A DNA stretch of 64,000 bases from Rhizobium leguminosarum (GTDB lineage Bacteria; Pseudomonadota; Alphaproteobacteria; Rhizobiales; Rhizobiaceae), in assembly GCF_002953715.1 (NCBI RefSeq), contig NZ_CP025012.1:1922001-1986000 (forward strand), written 5' to 3'. Made by a program: the position numbers and the translations under genes. Every line of letters begins with the position of its first letter. Position 1 is the first letter of the stretch. The notes beneath the pieces were generated by a model, which saw only the letters and a program-made list of their open reading frames with translations, was not told the DNA's origin and did not search any database. Below are positions 25,566 to 35,089 of this stretch, one piece after another.

Positions 25566-26378
25566 ATGACCGATATCCTGAAGAAGATCGAACTCTACAA
25601 GCGCGAGGAGATCGCCGCCGCCAAGGCGACAGTGTCGCTTGCCGATCTGAAGGCGATGCAAGCCGGTCAGTCCGACCCGCGCGGCTTCCACAAGGCGCTC
25701 ATTGCCAAGCGTGATGCCGGCCGCTTCGGCCTGATCGCCGAGATCAAGAAGGCCAGCCCCTCGAAGGGCCTCATTCGCCCCGATTTCGATCCGCCGTCGC
25801 TGGCGAGCGCCTATGAGGCTGGCGGTGCCGCCTGCCTTTCGGTGCTGACCGACAGGCCGAGCTTCCAGGGCGCGCCGGAATTTCTGACAGCCGCCCGCGC
25901 TGCCTGCACGCTGCCGGCGCTGCGCAAGGATTTCATGTTCGAAACCTATCAGGTGCACGAGGCCCGCGCCTGGGGCGCAGACTGCATCCTGCTGATCATG
26001 GCCTCGCTGTCGGACGATGAAGCCGAACGCCTGCAGGACGAAGCCTTCGGCCTCGGCATGGACGTGCTGGTCGAGGTCCACGACGCCGAAGAGATGGAGC
26101 GGGCGCTGAAGCTTTCTTCGCCGCTCGTCGGCATCAACAACCGCAATCTCCGTACTTTCGAAGTCGGCCTGACCGTCAGCGAGACGCTTGCCCCCATGGT
26201 GCCGGACGACAGGCTGCTGGTGGGCGAAAGCGGCATCTTCACCCATGCGGATTGCAAGCGCCTGCAGGCCGTCGACATCAATACCTTCCTCGTCGGCGAA
26301 AGTCTGATGCGCAAGGACGACGTGGCGGCCGCCACCCACGCGCTGCTCTTTGGCGAAGCCGCCATCGCGGCCGAATGA
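25566..26378 (+). CDS. trpC: Indole-3-glycerol phosphate synthase
   Basis: A 270-residue TIM-barrel enzyme that closes the indole ring from carboxyphenylamino-deoxyribulose phosphate. Typical segments are [11 protein letters not shown] (60-68) with the catalytic Lys region, [24 protein letters not shown] and [11 protein letters not shown]. The monofunctional form (without trpF fusion) is usual in alphaproteobacteria. Its start lies nine bases after trpD. Confidence 0.97.
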   Translation: MTDILKKIELYKREEIAAAKATVSLADLKAMQAGQSDPRGFHKALIAKRDAGRFGLIAEIKKASPSKGLIRPDFDPPSLASAYEAGGAACLSVLTDRPSFQGAPEFLTAARAACTLPALRKDFMFETYQVHEARAWGADCILLIMASLSDDEAERLQDEAFGLGMDVLVEVHDAEEMERALKLSSPLVGINNRNLRTFEVGLTVSETLAPMVPDDRLLVGESGIFTHADCKRLQAVDINTFLVGESLMRKDDVAAATHALLFGEAAIAAE

Positions 26379-26379
26379 T

Positions 26380-26877
26380 ATGAGCGGCGCCGAGCCCGGT
26401 CTGACCCATATCGATGCCTCGGGCGAGGCGCATATGGTCGATGTCTCCGATAAGGCCGAGACGGTGCGCATCGCCACTGCCGAGGGCCATGTGAAGATGA
26501 CGCCGGAAACACTCGCTCTCATCCGGCAAGGCAATGCCAAGAAGGGCGATGTGATCGGCACCGCGCGCCTTGCCGGCATCATGGCGGCAAAACGCACCGC
26601 CGATCTCATACCGCTCTGCCATCCTCTGATGCTGACGAAGGTCACGGTCGAGATCCAGGAAGATGCCGCCCTGCCCGGCCTGCGCGTTACGGCGACCGCC
26701 AAGCTGACCGGCAAGACCGGTGTGGAGATGGAGGCGCTGACTGCCGTCTCGGTCGCTTGTCTGACCATTTACGACATGGCCAAGGCGGCCGATAAGGCAA
26801 TGGAGATCGGTGGCATCCGGCTCCTTGAAAAGTCCGGCGGAAAATCCGGCGATTTCCGTCATCCGGAGGCAAGATGA
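26380..26877 (+). CDS. moaC: Cyclic pyranopterin monophosphate synthase
   Basis: A 165-residue enzyme of molybdenum cofactor synthesis, converting the MoaA product to cyclic pyranopterin monophosphate. Active-site segments are [10 protein letters not shown] (Cys80, His81), [17 protein letters not shown] (Asp132) and [10 protein letters not shown] (Lys151). The ATG at 26380 comes one base after the trpC stop, and its end overlaps moeA by four bases, so translation is coupled. The window also holds a molybdenum hydroxylase (32.6-34.8 kb) that needs this cofactor. Confidence 0.96.
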   Translation: MSGAEPGLTHIDASGEAHMVDVSDKAETVRIATAEGHVKMTPETLALIRQGNAKKGDVIGTARLAGIMAAKRTADLIPLCHPLMLTKVTVEIQEDAALPGLRVTATAKLTGKTGVEMEALTAVSVACLTIYDMAKAADKAMEIGGIRLLEKSGGKSGDFRHPEAR

Positions 26878-28097
26878 ACCTTCTCCCGGTCGCCGAGGCT
26901 CTGAACCGTTTGCTCTCTCGCGCAAAGCCCGTCGCAGCGTCCGAGACGCTGCCGCTTGCCGAGGCTGAGGGCCGCGTCCTGGCAGTCGATCTGACCGCCG
27001 GCCTCACCCAGCCACCCTTCAATGCCTCCGCCATGGATGGCTATGCGCTGCGCCGCGAAGACGCGCCGGAGCCGGGCGCCGAGCTGAAGGTTATCGGCAC
27101 GTCTTCCGCCGGCCACGGCTTCGAGGGAAGCGTCAGCCAGGGTGAAGCCGTCCGTATCTTCACCGGCGCGCCTGTTCCGCCGGGCGCCGACAGCGTCCTG
27201 CTGCAGGAGGATGCGGAGAAGATCGAAGGCGGTATCCGAACCAATTTCCCCGTCCGGCAGGGCCAGCATGTGCGTCCGCGCGGCCAGGATTTCGCCGAAG
27301 GCGAAGCCGTTCTGTCGGCCGGCACCGTGCTCGATTTCTCGCGGCTGACGGTCGCTGCCGGCATGAACCGGCCCGATGTCGAAGTGCTGCGGCGCCCGCT
27401 GATCGCCATCCTCGCAACCGGCGACGAACTGCTGCCGCCCGGAAGCACGCCCGGCCCTTCGCAGATCATCGCATCCAATACGTTTGGTATTGCAGCCCTT
27501 GCCCGCAAAGCCGGCGCCGATGTGCTCGATCTCGGTATCGTGCCTGACGACAAGGCCAAGATCAGCGGGGCGATCGACACGGCGCGGGACGCCAAGGCCG
27601 ATGTGATCGTCACGCTCGGTGGCGCTTCGGTCGGCGACCATGATCTGGTGCAGGCCACGCTGATCGAAGCCGGCATGCAGCTCGATTTCTGGCGCATCGC
27701 CATGCGCCCCGGCAAACCGCTGATGGTCGGCAGCTTCGGCGAGACCCATGTGCTCGGCCTGCCCGGCAATCCGGTCTCGAGCCTCGTCTGTTCGCTGCTC
27801 TTCCTGGAGCCGCTGATCCGCAGGCTTGCCTCCCTGCCGCCGGTGCGGCGCGAGGCAAAGGTGGAGGCGGCCGTCACTCTGCGCGCCAACGACCACCGGC
27901 AGGACTATATCCGGGCGAAGCTCTCGAAATCCGCCGCCGGCCACTGGCTCGCCGAACCTTTCGGCAAGCAGGATTCTTCGATGATGAAGGTCTTCGCCGA
28001 AGCCGACTGTCTCGTCATCCGCCCACCGCACGCGCCAGAGCTGCCGGCCGGAGCGCCTTGCCCGGTCATGCTGTTGCGGCCGGACCTTCTGGCATAA
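26874..28097 (+). CDS. moeA: Molybdopterin molybdenumtransferase
   Basis: A 407-residue enzyme that inserts molybdate into adenylated molybdopterin. Family segments include [14 protein letters not shown] near the N-terminus, [18 protein letters not shown], the MoCF-binding core [18 protein letters not shown] and GGASVGDHD, and [14 protein letters not shown] [14 protein letters not shown]. It overlaps moaC by ATGA. Its last 32 bases overlap, convergently, the end of the methyltransferase gene on the other strand. Confidence 0.96.
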   Translation: MNLLPVAEALNRLLSRAKPVAASETLPLAEAEGRVLAVDLTAGLTQPPFNASAMDGYALRREDAPEPGAELKVIGTSSAGHGFEGSVSQGEAVRIFTGAPVPPGADSVLLQEDAEKIEGGIRTNFPVRQGQHVRPRGQDFAEGEAVLSAGTVLDFSRLTVAAGMNRPDVEVLRRPLIAILATGDELLPPGSTPGPSQIIASNTFGIAALARKAGADVLDLGIVPDDKAKISGAIDTARDAKADVIVTLGGASVGDHDLVQATLIEAGMQLDFWRIAMRPGKPLMVGSFGETHVLGLPGNPVSSLVCSLLFLEPLIRRLASLPPVRREAKVEAAVTLRANDHRQDYIRAKLSKSAAGHWLAEPFGKQDSSMMKVFAEADCLVIRPPHAPELPAGAPCPVMLLRPDLLA

Positions 28098-28770
28098 TCT
28101 CGCCTTCAGCTTTGCCGGAGAGCGCAAAGACGCCCGCCGGCACGGCACCGCCGCCAGTGCCCACGCCGAAATCCGCAACCGCATGGGTGGCGATTCGCCT
28201 GAGTTCACCCTGCGGCAGGTAGGCCCGCTCGGGATCGCCGATCAGCACCTCGATGCCAGAGGCCTGGCAACGCCGCAGAAAGGCCATGACCCCCAGGGCA
28301 AGTGAGGGGTCGTAGAACAGATCGCCGACAACGAGGAGATCTGTCTCTGGTGGCAGCCCCTCGATGATATCGGCGACCCGGGCCACAATGTTCACGCCGT
28401 TGATCGCTGCGTTGAGGCCGATCGCGGCAATGGCATTGGCATCGATGTCGACCGCCGTCACCGCGGCAGCTCCAGCCTTTGCCGCCGCGATAGCGACGAG
28501 CCCTGAGCCGGCGCCGAGATCGAAGACACGGCGGCCCGCGATCGTTTCCGGCTGGTCGAGCAGATGGCGGGCTAGCACGGCGCCGCCGGCCCAGGGATAA
28601 GCCCAATAAGGCGGCGGATCGGCCTCTCTGCTACCGGCAAGCCGCCAGAGCCCGCTCGCAGGCCCTGCCGTATGAAGACAGATCTCGGGGATCGAGGGAA
28701 CGGGTGATATAGGCAGGTTGGCACGGATGAAGGCGGCCGGATCGGGTTGCGACATGCCCGGGCGTTTCAT
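28066..28770 (-). CDS. Class I SAM-dependent methyltransferase, ETFB-lysine/NNMT-like
   Basis: A 234-residue cytoplasmic methyltransferase with motif I VFDLGAGSGLVAIAAAKAGA, acidic motif II AVDIDANA and a motif IV-like VVGDLFYDPS. The N-terminal PYWAYPWAGGAVLARHLL is typical of the group containing electron-transfer-flavoprotein-beta lysine and nicotinamide-type methyltransferases. Protein-lysine methylation is a reasonable guess. The ATG at 28770 has AGGAG nine bases upstream. It is convergent with moeA, overlapping it by 32 bases. Confidence 0.8.
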   Translation of the reverse strand: MKRPGMSQPDPAAFIRANLPISPVPSIPEICLHTAGPASGLWRLAGSREADPPPYWAYPWAGGAVLARHLLDQPETIAGRRVFDLGAGSGLVAIAAAKAGAAAVTAVDIDANAIAAIGLNAAINGVNIVARVADIIEGLPPETDLLVVGDLFYDPSLALGVMAFLRRCQASGIEVLIGDPERAYLPQGELRRIATHAVADFGVGTGGGAVPAGVFALSGKAEGEIMPEGPAATA

Positions 28771-28949
28771 CGTCGTCTGCTCCTGCCGGCGCTGTAACGG
28801 CGTCATCGTTTTTAATAGCAAGAGCAAGCCGCCGTTGTGGAATTACCCGCCATTGATGCACGCCACGATTTAGGTGAAATAATGAAGCCCAGCCAGGCTT
28901 TTCGCAAGGAACTGAACGGCTATTCGTGATGAGGCGTGCCATATGCCAT

Positions 28950-30875
28950 TCAAGAACGCAACACTGGCCGCTGAAGCGAGACCGTCTTAGGAGCCTCGGC
29001 GCGTGCGAGATCTGCCAGAAACTGCTCCATCAGCAGGGAATCACCAAACCGACGATAGTTGCGCTCTGTTTCAAGCGAGAAGTCGGGCTTTGCTTTGACC
29101 AAATTGGCCATGGTCGCCTTGGCCTTGTCCAGCTCTGAGCGACCAGCTTGCAATGCGGTTTGAATGAGCAGGCAGTTCGAATCCTGCGGCGCACGGATCA
29201 GGCACTCTTGGATAACGCTCGCAGCTTCATCGCTACGACCAGCCGCATAAAGCGCCTGACCATGGACATAAGCATAATATTCCGGAGCTATGGGATGAAG
29301 ACGGCGGGCACGCTCGGCATTGCGTAATGCCCCATCGTAGTCACCAAAACGAACTTGGGCCTTTGCGAGCGCCATCATGCTGTCAGGATCGTTCGGATTG
29401 AGTTCCACCGATCGGTGTCCAGCTTGCAACGCACCGGCGTAATCACCGCTTGCAGCCAAGCCGTAACTCAACACCTGATATCCCATCGCCAAATTTGGAT
29501 CGAGTCGGATGGATTGACGCGCCTCACTCAAACCAATCTCAAGGTCTCTGTCTGTGGCGTGACCGCTGACGTTTTGCGTGACATCGAAAATATAGGTCAT
29601 ACCGAGATTGGCGCGCGCCACGGCATAAGCCGGATCTAGTTCCAAAGCCCGTTGGAAAAGACCTCGGGCGGAAAGAAGCCCCTCGGCATCTTTTGAATCG
29701 TGCGTGAAGCGAGCACGTGCCTGAAGAACCAGATCGTAGGCCTGCAGATCCTTGGTTGGGCGTTTCATCGCCTCTGCAGCTTCAGACTTGCGTACAAAGG
29801 AGACAAGGTGGGCCACGATCTCGGATGTTAATTCGCTTTCGACCGTGAATATATCATCGATATGGCGGTCGTAGCTGCGCGACCAGAGGTGAGCTCCACT
29901 ATAAACGTCAATAAGTTGAGCCGCGACGCGGAGTTTATCACCCACCCGCCGCGCGCTACCTTCAACGACGTACGCCACACCCAATTTCTCGCCGACCTTG
30001 CGAATATCGGCTTCCTGGTTTCGCATTGCATAAGTGGAGTTGCGGGCAATCACCTGAAGCTCAGAGTTTCGGGCAAGTTCCGTCGTGATGTCTTCCGTCA
30101 GTCCATCGGCAAAATAGGCCTGCGTTGCCTCGCCGCTCATATTGTCGAAAGGCATAACAGCCACGGACGGCCGAGGATCCGGCCGTTCACTGCCGGCAAG
30201 CACCGAAAGCTCCGCCGGTATCCGGCCGATCATTGCCGCGAGAGGAAGTGGCTGGATTGCAATTCCGGTGAGCACGAGCGAGGCAGCCCCAAGACAATAA
30301 CCAAGGCGAGTGCTCACGTGCGGGACAAGGGCCGCGTACCCGCCCCATCTGCTTCTCCTTTGTCCCGCGCGCCTGACCGCATAGACTTCGAGTGGTTCAG
30401 GAAGGTTTTTCGCATATCGACGTCCAATGCGGAAAAACTTGTCGCCTCGACCCCGGTCAGCGCTCAAGACCACTGCCCCACTAACAAAGATACTGCCAGG
30501 ATCTGCCATTGCCTCGAGGCGCGAAGCGACATTCACCCCATCGCCGTACATGTCACCATTGTCTTCGATGACATCACCTAGATTGATTCCGATCCGAAAT
30601 TCGAGGGGCCGCGCATCGAAGCCGTTCTGAATCTCCACCGCCGCATTCAACGCTTCGTTGACGCTCGGGAATGTAGCGAGGAAGCCATCGCCAGAGTTTT
30701 TGAATGTTCGGCCGCCATGGTGCTGGACCGCTGGATCGATCACGTCGTCAAACACGGAACGCAACTCTGCATACGTCGTCGTTTCGTTTTCCGCCATGAG
30801 CCGACTGTAGCCGACAATGTCCCCGGCGAGAATCGCTGCGAGCTTACGTTGCATCGCGGAACTTTCTGTTCGCAT
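28950..30875 (-). CDS. Class III adenylate cyclase with TPR sensor half
   Basis: This 641-residue protein begins with a cyclase domain (about 8-180) with metal Asp19 in LAGDIVGYSRLM, Asp63 in NSGDGFLATF, Lys59 as probable adenine-selecting residue, and GDGVNVASRLEA for transition-state Asn/Arg. A hydrophobic segment lies near 195-220, then a TolB-like part (VAVMPFDNMSGE, about 240-370), then TPR-type repeats (about 380-620). Such proteins make cAMP in response to unknown cues. The start at 30875 or the ATG at 30854 is likely; the frame stays open to an ATG at 31166, without recognised content. Confidence 0.85.
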   Translation of the reverse strand: MRTESSAMQRKLAAILAGDIVGYSRLMAENETTTYAELRSVFDDVIDPAVQHHGGRTFKNSGDGFLATFPSVNEALNAAVEIQNGFDARPLEFRIGINLGDVIEDNGDMYGDGVNVASRLEAMADPGSIFVSGAVVLSADRGRGDKFFRIGRRYAKNLPEPLEVYAVRRAGQRRSRWGGYAALVPHVSTRLGYCLGAASLVLTGIAIQPLPLAAMIGRIPAELSVLAGSERPDPRPSVAVMPFDNMSGEATQAYFADGLTEDITTELARNSELQVIARNSTYAMRNQEADIRKVGEKLGVAYVVEGSARRVGDKLRVAAQLIDVYSGAHLWSRSYDRHIDDIFTVESELTSEIVAHLVSFVRKSEAAEAMKRPTKDLQAYDLVLQARARFTHDSKDAEGLLSARGLFQRALELDPAYAVARANLGMTYIFDVTQNVSGHATDRDLEIGLSEARQSIRLDPNLAMGYQVLSYGLAASGDYAGALQAGHRSVELNPNDPDSMMALAKAQVRFGDYDGALRNAERARRLHPIAPEYYAYVHGQALYAAGRSDEAASVIQECLIRAPQDSNCLLIQTALQAGRSELDKAKATMANLVKAKPDFSLETERNYRRFGDSLLMEQFLADLARAEAPKTVSLQRPVLRS

Positions 30876-31390
30876 CTCTGTCTCGTTCCACTGCCAATCG
30901 CTCTTCCGGGTGGAAGATCCCACTATGGGCAGTGAAGAGCGATAGCAAAGAATGAACGGCTGGATTAGCCGTCGCTGCTCGCATGAAGTTATGAATGCCG
31001 TTTCTAAATAGGCGAACTTCCGCGCTGCAACCGATGTCTGCAGAACCTCTCCGAGGGAAGCTGAAGCTTCACTGATTGCATGCTGCGGCAGCATCAACAG
31101 GGTCGAGTCCTGTTGGTGCAAAGCAAGCCAGACAACCCTCGTCGACGATCGTTGGCAGTCGGGCATTTATGAACCTCATTTCTAACATCATGCAGATAGT
31201 ACCGCCTAATGCTCCCTGCTGAGGCGAGGTAACGTCCCCAACCAACCGCCGCCTCCAGTGCCATGTCCGCAGAAGATGAGGCGTGGCTTGGGTCTAGGGT
31301 CTTCAGCGCGGCCAGCCGGCAAGGGTGCTGGCGCGCGCTACTCAACCGTCCTTTCAGGGCTTCGACAGCCTCTATTCGGGAAGAACACGC
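30876..31390. other. Divergent region between the cyclase and cytochrome c
   Basis: This 515-base region contains copy A of the repeated regulatory block (31164-31210) but no gene I can support. The minus-strand frame of the cyclase continues open to 31166 (97 extra codons), with no recognisable domain, so a longer cyclase is not excluded. Confidence 0.5.
31164..31210 (+). promoter_or_regulatory. Repeated regulatory block, copy A
   Basis: CATTTAT, then a 32-base block at 31179-31210 starting TTTCTAAC and ending CTAAT. Blocks TTTCTAAC (1-8), TC (10-11), TGCAG (13-17), CC (24-25) and CTAAT (28-32) are identical in copies B and C. It ends 181 bases before the cytochrome c start. Probable LysR operator. 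Confidence 0.6.
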
Positions 31391-31765
31391 ATGACAAAAA
31401 TTTTGGCTTCTGTTGTGGTCTCCACCTTGATCCTTGTGTCGGCGACGGCTCCTGCGGCAGCGGAGGGAGATGTCGCCTTGGGACAAAAAGCGTTTCAGCG
31501 CTGTTCCGCCTGTCATTCGACCACGGACCAGAAAAAGGCTGGGCCGGGGCTCGGTGGCGTTGTCGGGCGCACGGCCGGCGCTGCGGAAGGCGTCCGCTAT
31601 TCGGCGGCCATGAAGGCGTCGGGATTGGTATGGGACGAGGCGACGTTGGACCGGTTTCTAGCAGCGCCTCGCGAAGTTGTACCAACCACCACAATGACCG
31701 TCGGCGTACCCAAGCCTGAGGATCGGCTAAACATCATCGCTTACCTGAAGTCCCTGTCGGAGTAA
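31391..31765 (+). CDS. Periplasmic class I c-type cytochrome
   Basis: A 124-residue precursor with a signal peptide (MTKILASVVVSTLILVSATAPAAA). The haem site is CSACH (Cys38, Cys41, His42); the axial Met is probably in TTTMTVGV near residue 103. The C-terminal NIIAYLKSLS is the usual last helix. It resembles small soluble c552/c550-type cytochromes. Upstream of an isoquinoline-oxidoreductase-type enzyme, it may carry electrons from that enzyme. The ATG follows GGAAG. Copy A of the repeated regulatory block is 181 bases upstream. Confidence 0.88.
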   Translation: MTKILASVVVSTLILVSATAPAAAEGDVALGQKAFQRCSACHSTTDQKKAGPGLGGVVGRTAGAAEGVRYSAAMKASGLVWDEATLDRFLAAPREVVPTTTMTVGVPKPEDRLNIIAYLKSLSE

Positions 31766-32108
31766 CGGCGAACCTCGTGGCTGAGCGAGCCGGCGATCGA
31801 TGAGCACCCAACCCGGCTGATCATCGCTGACCCGTCTTGGGTTGACGTGTCTGTGTGTGCTTTTGCCTCGCATTCAGAAGCCGCCTTTCTAACGTCGTGC
31901 AGGTTTTGCCAACTAATTTGGCGCCGCCGGACGAGCTAACGTTGCCGCGGAGAGCAGGCTCTTGGTCACGGCGTCTCATCATCCTGGAGGTTGCAGGCGG
32001 TACTCCCGCTGCCGTCGCTCTCCTCGGAGATCGACGGTTCTAACCGTTAGCTGAACAATCTCAGTCAACGAGCACATCCATTATGAAACATCGGAGAAAC
32101 GACCAGTC
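31766..32108. other. Intergenic region before the molybdenum hydroxylase genes
   Basis: No gene is supported in these 343 bases. They contain copy B of the repeated regulatory block. The presence of this separate control region suggests that iorA has its own promoter rather than simple read-through from cytochrome c. Confidence 0.55.
31871..31917 (+). promoter_or_regulatory. Repeated regulatory block, copy B
   Basis: CATT at 31871, then, at the same 15-base offset, the 32-base block at 31886-31917 (TTTCTAAC ... TGCAG ... CCAACTAAT). It ends 191 bases before the start of the 2Fe-2S subunit gene. It has the same orientation as copies A and C. Confidence 0.6.
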
Positions 32109-32582
32109 ATGATCACACTGAATATCAACGGTAATCAGCACGAGGTCGATGCCGACCCGGAGACACCCATCCTTTGGGTTCTGCGCGACACGCTCGGCAT
32201 GACCGGGACCAAGTTCGGCTGCGGCGCCGCGCTTTGCGGCGCGTGCACGATACATCTGGATGGTGAGGCTGTCCGTTCCTGCAGCACCCCTCTCTCCGCT
32301 GCCGAGGGCCTGAATATCACCACCATAGAAAAAGCGACCGACGGCAGCGACCGTGTCGGCGCCGCTGTGCACGCAGCGTGGGTCAAGCACGATGTAGCGC
32401 AGTGCGGTTATTGTCAGAGCGGTCAGATCATGAGCGCCACGGCGTTCCTGGCATCCCTGCCCTCCGGTTCGCAGCCGACTGCCACGGAGATCGATTCGGC
32501 AATGGAAGGCAATATTTGTCGTTGCGGAACTTATGTCCGCATCCGCGCCGCCATAGCCGATGCTGCCAGCAATCTCGTCTGA
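32109..32582 (+). CDS. (2Fe-2S) subunit of a molybdenum hydroxylase (IorA-like)
   Basis: A 157-residue iron-sulfur subunit of the xanthine oxidase family. The N-terminal plant-type cluster site is KFGCGAALCGACTIHLDG with a later Cys in VRSCSTPL; the C-terminal cluster site is AQCGYCQSGQIM with GNICRCGTYVRIR. It would pass electrons from the molybdenum site of the large subunit encoded 12 bases downstream to an external acceptor, perhaps cytochrome c. GGAG precedes the ATG. The small subunit of isoquinoline 1-oxidoreductase is the nearest named type; the substrate is unknown. Confidence 0.9.
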   Translation: MITLNINGNQHEVDADPETPILWVLRDTLGMTGTKFGCGAALCGACTIHLDGEAVRSCSTPLSAAEGLNITTIEKATDGSDRVGAAVHAAWVKHDVAQCGYCQSGQIMSATAFLASLPSGSQPTATEIDSAMEGNICRCGTYVRIRAAIADAASNLV

Positions 32583-32594
32583 AGGAGACGTCAT

Positions 32595-34841
32595 ATGTTG
32601 CCGAACATGGATTACAGCGAATTACCGCGTGTGCTGCAGCACATGCTGGAACGGGGTCGTTCAACGCCGGGCCAGGCGTTGCGACGCCGCAGCTTTCTCA
32701 AGCTGACGGGGACCCTCGGTCTGGCTGTCGGGATTTTCCCCCATTTGGCCGCGGCCCAGTCCACCGACGCGGGTGAGGCGCTCACCGCTTTGAAGCCGAC
32801 CGAGCAGCCTTCTGCATTTGTTCAGATTGCGCCAAATGGCGAGGTTATGGTCACAATCAACCGGCTCGAGTTCGGTCAAGGCGTCCAAACGGCATTGCCG
32901 ATGATCCTGGCCGAGGAGCTCGACGCAGATTGGAAGCTAGTACGCAGCCAGCTCGGCACCAATGACATGGCCTATGTCGATCCGCTCTTCGGCATGCATC
33001 TTACCGGCGGTTCGAACACCATCAAGAACAGCTTTATGCAGTATCGCGAGCTGGGTGCCCGCGTCCGCGCCATGCTACTCGCAGCCGCGGCGGACCGCTG
33101 GAAGGTGGATGTTTCGACGCTGCGAACCGCGGCCGGTGTGGTTCTGGCTCCCGATGGCCGCAAGCTCGGTTATGGAGAACTTTCCGAAGCGGCCATGGCC
33201 CTGCCCGTGCCCCGGAAAATAGCGTTGAAGGACCCGAAGGATTTCCGCATCATCGGCCAGCCCACCCAGCGTCTGGATGCACAAGCCAAGAGCAGTGGCC
33301 AACAGAGTTTTGGCATCGACTTCAAGCTGCCGGGACAATTGACGGCCGTGGTGGCTCGCCCTCCAGTCTTCGGAGCCAAGATAGCCTCCCTGGACGACAG
33401 CGCAGCACGTTCAGTAAAGGGCGTGAAAGCTGTTTTGCGTGTACCGCTGGATCGCGGTGCAGAGGGTGTGGCCGTGGTGGCCGACGGATATTGGCAGGCG
33501 TCTCAGGGTCGCAACGCCCTTAAGGTGGAGTGGGACACATCGGCTGTCGAAAAGGTCGATAGTGAAAAGCAACTTGCCCAGTTTCGCGAGATCGCCAATC
33601 GCCCCGGCCCGCGCCAGTTTGATGCCGACATGTCGCCATTGGAAACCGCACCCTTGAGTCTGGAAGCCGAGTTCGTGTTCCCGTATCTCGCCCACGCGGC
33701 GATGGAACCGCTGAACTGCACGGTTCGGCTTTCCGACGATCGTGCCGAGATCTGGATGGGGAGCCAAAGTGCGGGGCTAGACGCCGGCGTTGCAGCAAAC
33801 GTGCTCGGCCTCAAGCCGGAACAGGTCGTGGTGAACGTGCAAACATCGGGTGGTGGCTTCGGCCGCCGCTTTTCCAGCAGCAGCGACACGGCGATGGAGG
33901 CCTGCCAGATAGCCAAAGCTGCCAGGGCGGCGGGGCTGAACGCGCCAGTGCGCACGCTCTGGAGCCGCGAGGACGATATGAGGGGCGGCTACTACCGTCC
34001 AACGCATCTTCACCGCGCTCGCATCGGCTTCGACAAAGAGGGCAATGTGCTGGCCTGGGACCACACCATCGTCGGCCAGTCCATACTGACGGGAACCGTC
34101 TTCGAGAAGTTCCAGGTGAAGGACGGCATCGATGCCGCCACGACCGAGGGGATGCGGAGCCCCTACCCGCTTCCCATGCGCCTGACTGTACATCATCCTG
34201 TTGCCAACGTGCCGGTTCTGTGGTGGCGCAGCGTTGGCTCCACCCATACGGCTTTCGTGATGGAGACCTTGCTTGACGATATAGCGAGAGCCACCGATCA
34301 GGATCCGGTCGCATATCGCATGAAGATGTTTGGCGATGAGCATCCTCGTCATCGCGATGCACTGCAACTCGCCGTAGACAGGAGCGGTTACGGCAGTAGG
34401 GCATTGGCAGAAGGCCGGGCCTGGGGTGTGGCCGTGCACGAATCCTTTTCATCCGTGGTGGCCTACGTGGTGGAAGCCTCCGTCGTCGACGGGCAGCCCA
34501 AGCTGCATCGGGTTACGGCGGGAGTGCACTGCAATCTGGCCGTCAACCCTCGGACTGTGGAAGCGCAGGTCCAGGGCGCGGCGATCATGGGCTTGTCGAC
34601 ATGCCTTGCGGGCGCGGAAATCACGCTCAAGGACGGTATTGTGGAGCAAGGCAACTTCAGCGAATTCACGGTGGCAAGGATCACGGATGTGCCGGAGTTC
34701 GACGTTAACATCGTACCAAGCGCGGATGCACCGACAGGCATGGGCGAACCCGGCCTGCCGCCTTTGGCGCCGGCATTTGCCAATGCCATCTCGCGTTTGA
34801 CGGGCAAGCCAGTCCGACAGATGCCTTTCAACCTCGCTTAG
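32595..34841 (+). CDS. Molybdenum hydroxylase large subunit, IorB-like, Tat-exported
   Basis: This 748-residue catalytic subunit belongs to the isoquinoline 1-oxidoreductase beta group, where two large domains are fused. A twin-arginine signal (RRRSFLK at 30-36, then LTGTLGLAVGIFPHLAAAQ) predicts folded export to the periplasm together with the 2Fe-2S subunit. Cofactor-site segments are GGGFGRRFSSSSD and, near the C-terminus, GMGEPGLPPLAPA with Glu718 as presumed catalytic base. The substrate may be an aldehyde or an N-heterocycle. No XdhC-type maturation gene or CTP:molybdopterin transferase is in the window. Confidence 0.88.
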   Translation: MLPNMDYSELPRVLQHMLERGRSTPGQALRRRSFLKLTGTLGLAVGIFPHLAAAQSTDAGEALTALKPTEQPSAFVQIAPNGEVMVTINRLEFGQGVQTALPMILAEELDADWKLVRSQLGTNDMAYVDPLFGMHLTGGSNTIKNSFMQYRELGARVRAMLLAAAADRWKVDVSTLRTAAGVVLAPDGRKLGYGELSEAAMALPVPRKIALKDPKDFRIIGQPTQRLDAQAKSSGQQSFGIDFKLPGQLTAVVARPPVFGAKIASLDDSAARSVKGVKAVLRVPLDRGAEGVAVVADGYWQASQGRNALKVEWDTSAVEKVDSEKQLAQFREIANRPGPRQFDADMSPLETAPLSLEAEFVFPYLAHAAMEPLNCTVRLSDDRAEIWMGSQSAGLDAGVAANVLGLKPEQVVVNVQTSGGGFGRRFSSSSDTAMEACQIAKAARAAGLNAPVRTLWSREDDMRGGYYRPTHLHRARIGFDKEGNVLAWDHTIVGQSILTGTVFEKFQVKDGIDAATTEGMRSPYPLPMRLTVHHPVANVPVLWWRSVGSTHTAFVMETLLDDIARATDQDPVAYRMKMFGDEHPRHRDALQLAVDRSGYGSRALAEGRAWGVAVHESFSSVVAYVVEASVVDGQPKLHRVTAGVHCNLAVNPRTVEAQVQGAAIMGLSTCLAGAEITLKDGIVEQGNFSEFTVARITDVPEFDVNIVPSADAPTGMGEPGLPPLAPAFANAISRLTGKPVRQMPFNLA

Positions 34842-34871
34842 AACCTGGCTCGGACGAGAGCCTGGCCCGGT

Positions 34872-34905
34872 CCTGTGTGCCGCTGAATGCAGCGGGCCGC
34901 ACAGG
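34872..34905 (+). terminator. Long hairpin after the molybdenum hydroxylase operon
   Basis: CCTGTGTGCCGCTG pairs imperfectly with CAGCGGGCCGCACAGG around a 4-base loop, 31 bases after the stop. No T tract follows, so it may protect the 3' end or need Rho. Confidence 0.4.
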
Positions 34906-35089
34906 GCCGCGATGTTCCTGTCGCGTGGCGTCTTGACAATATTGGAGCTAAGACTTCGCGGTCAGCGATGACCGCGCGGATCACCAGCAATCAGGACAGG
35001 CGGGACCTCACATCTATCGGGCAACCGCGCGACTGAGGTCAATCCCCCAATCCAACGCAACCATCTTCCGGATAGGCCTGGCAGGAGCG

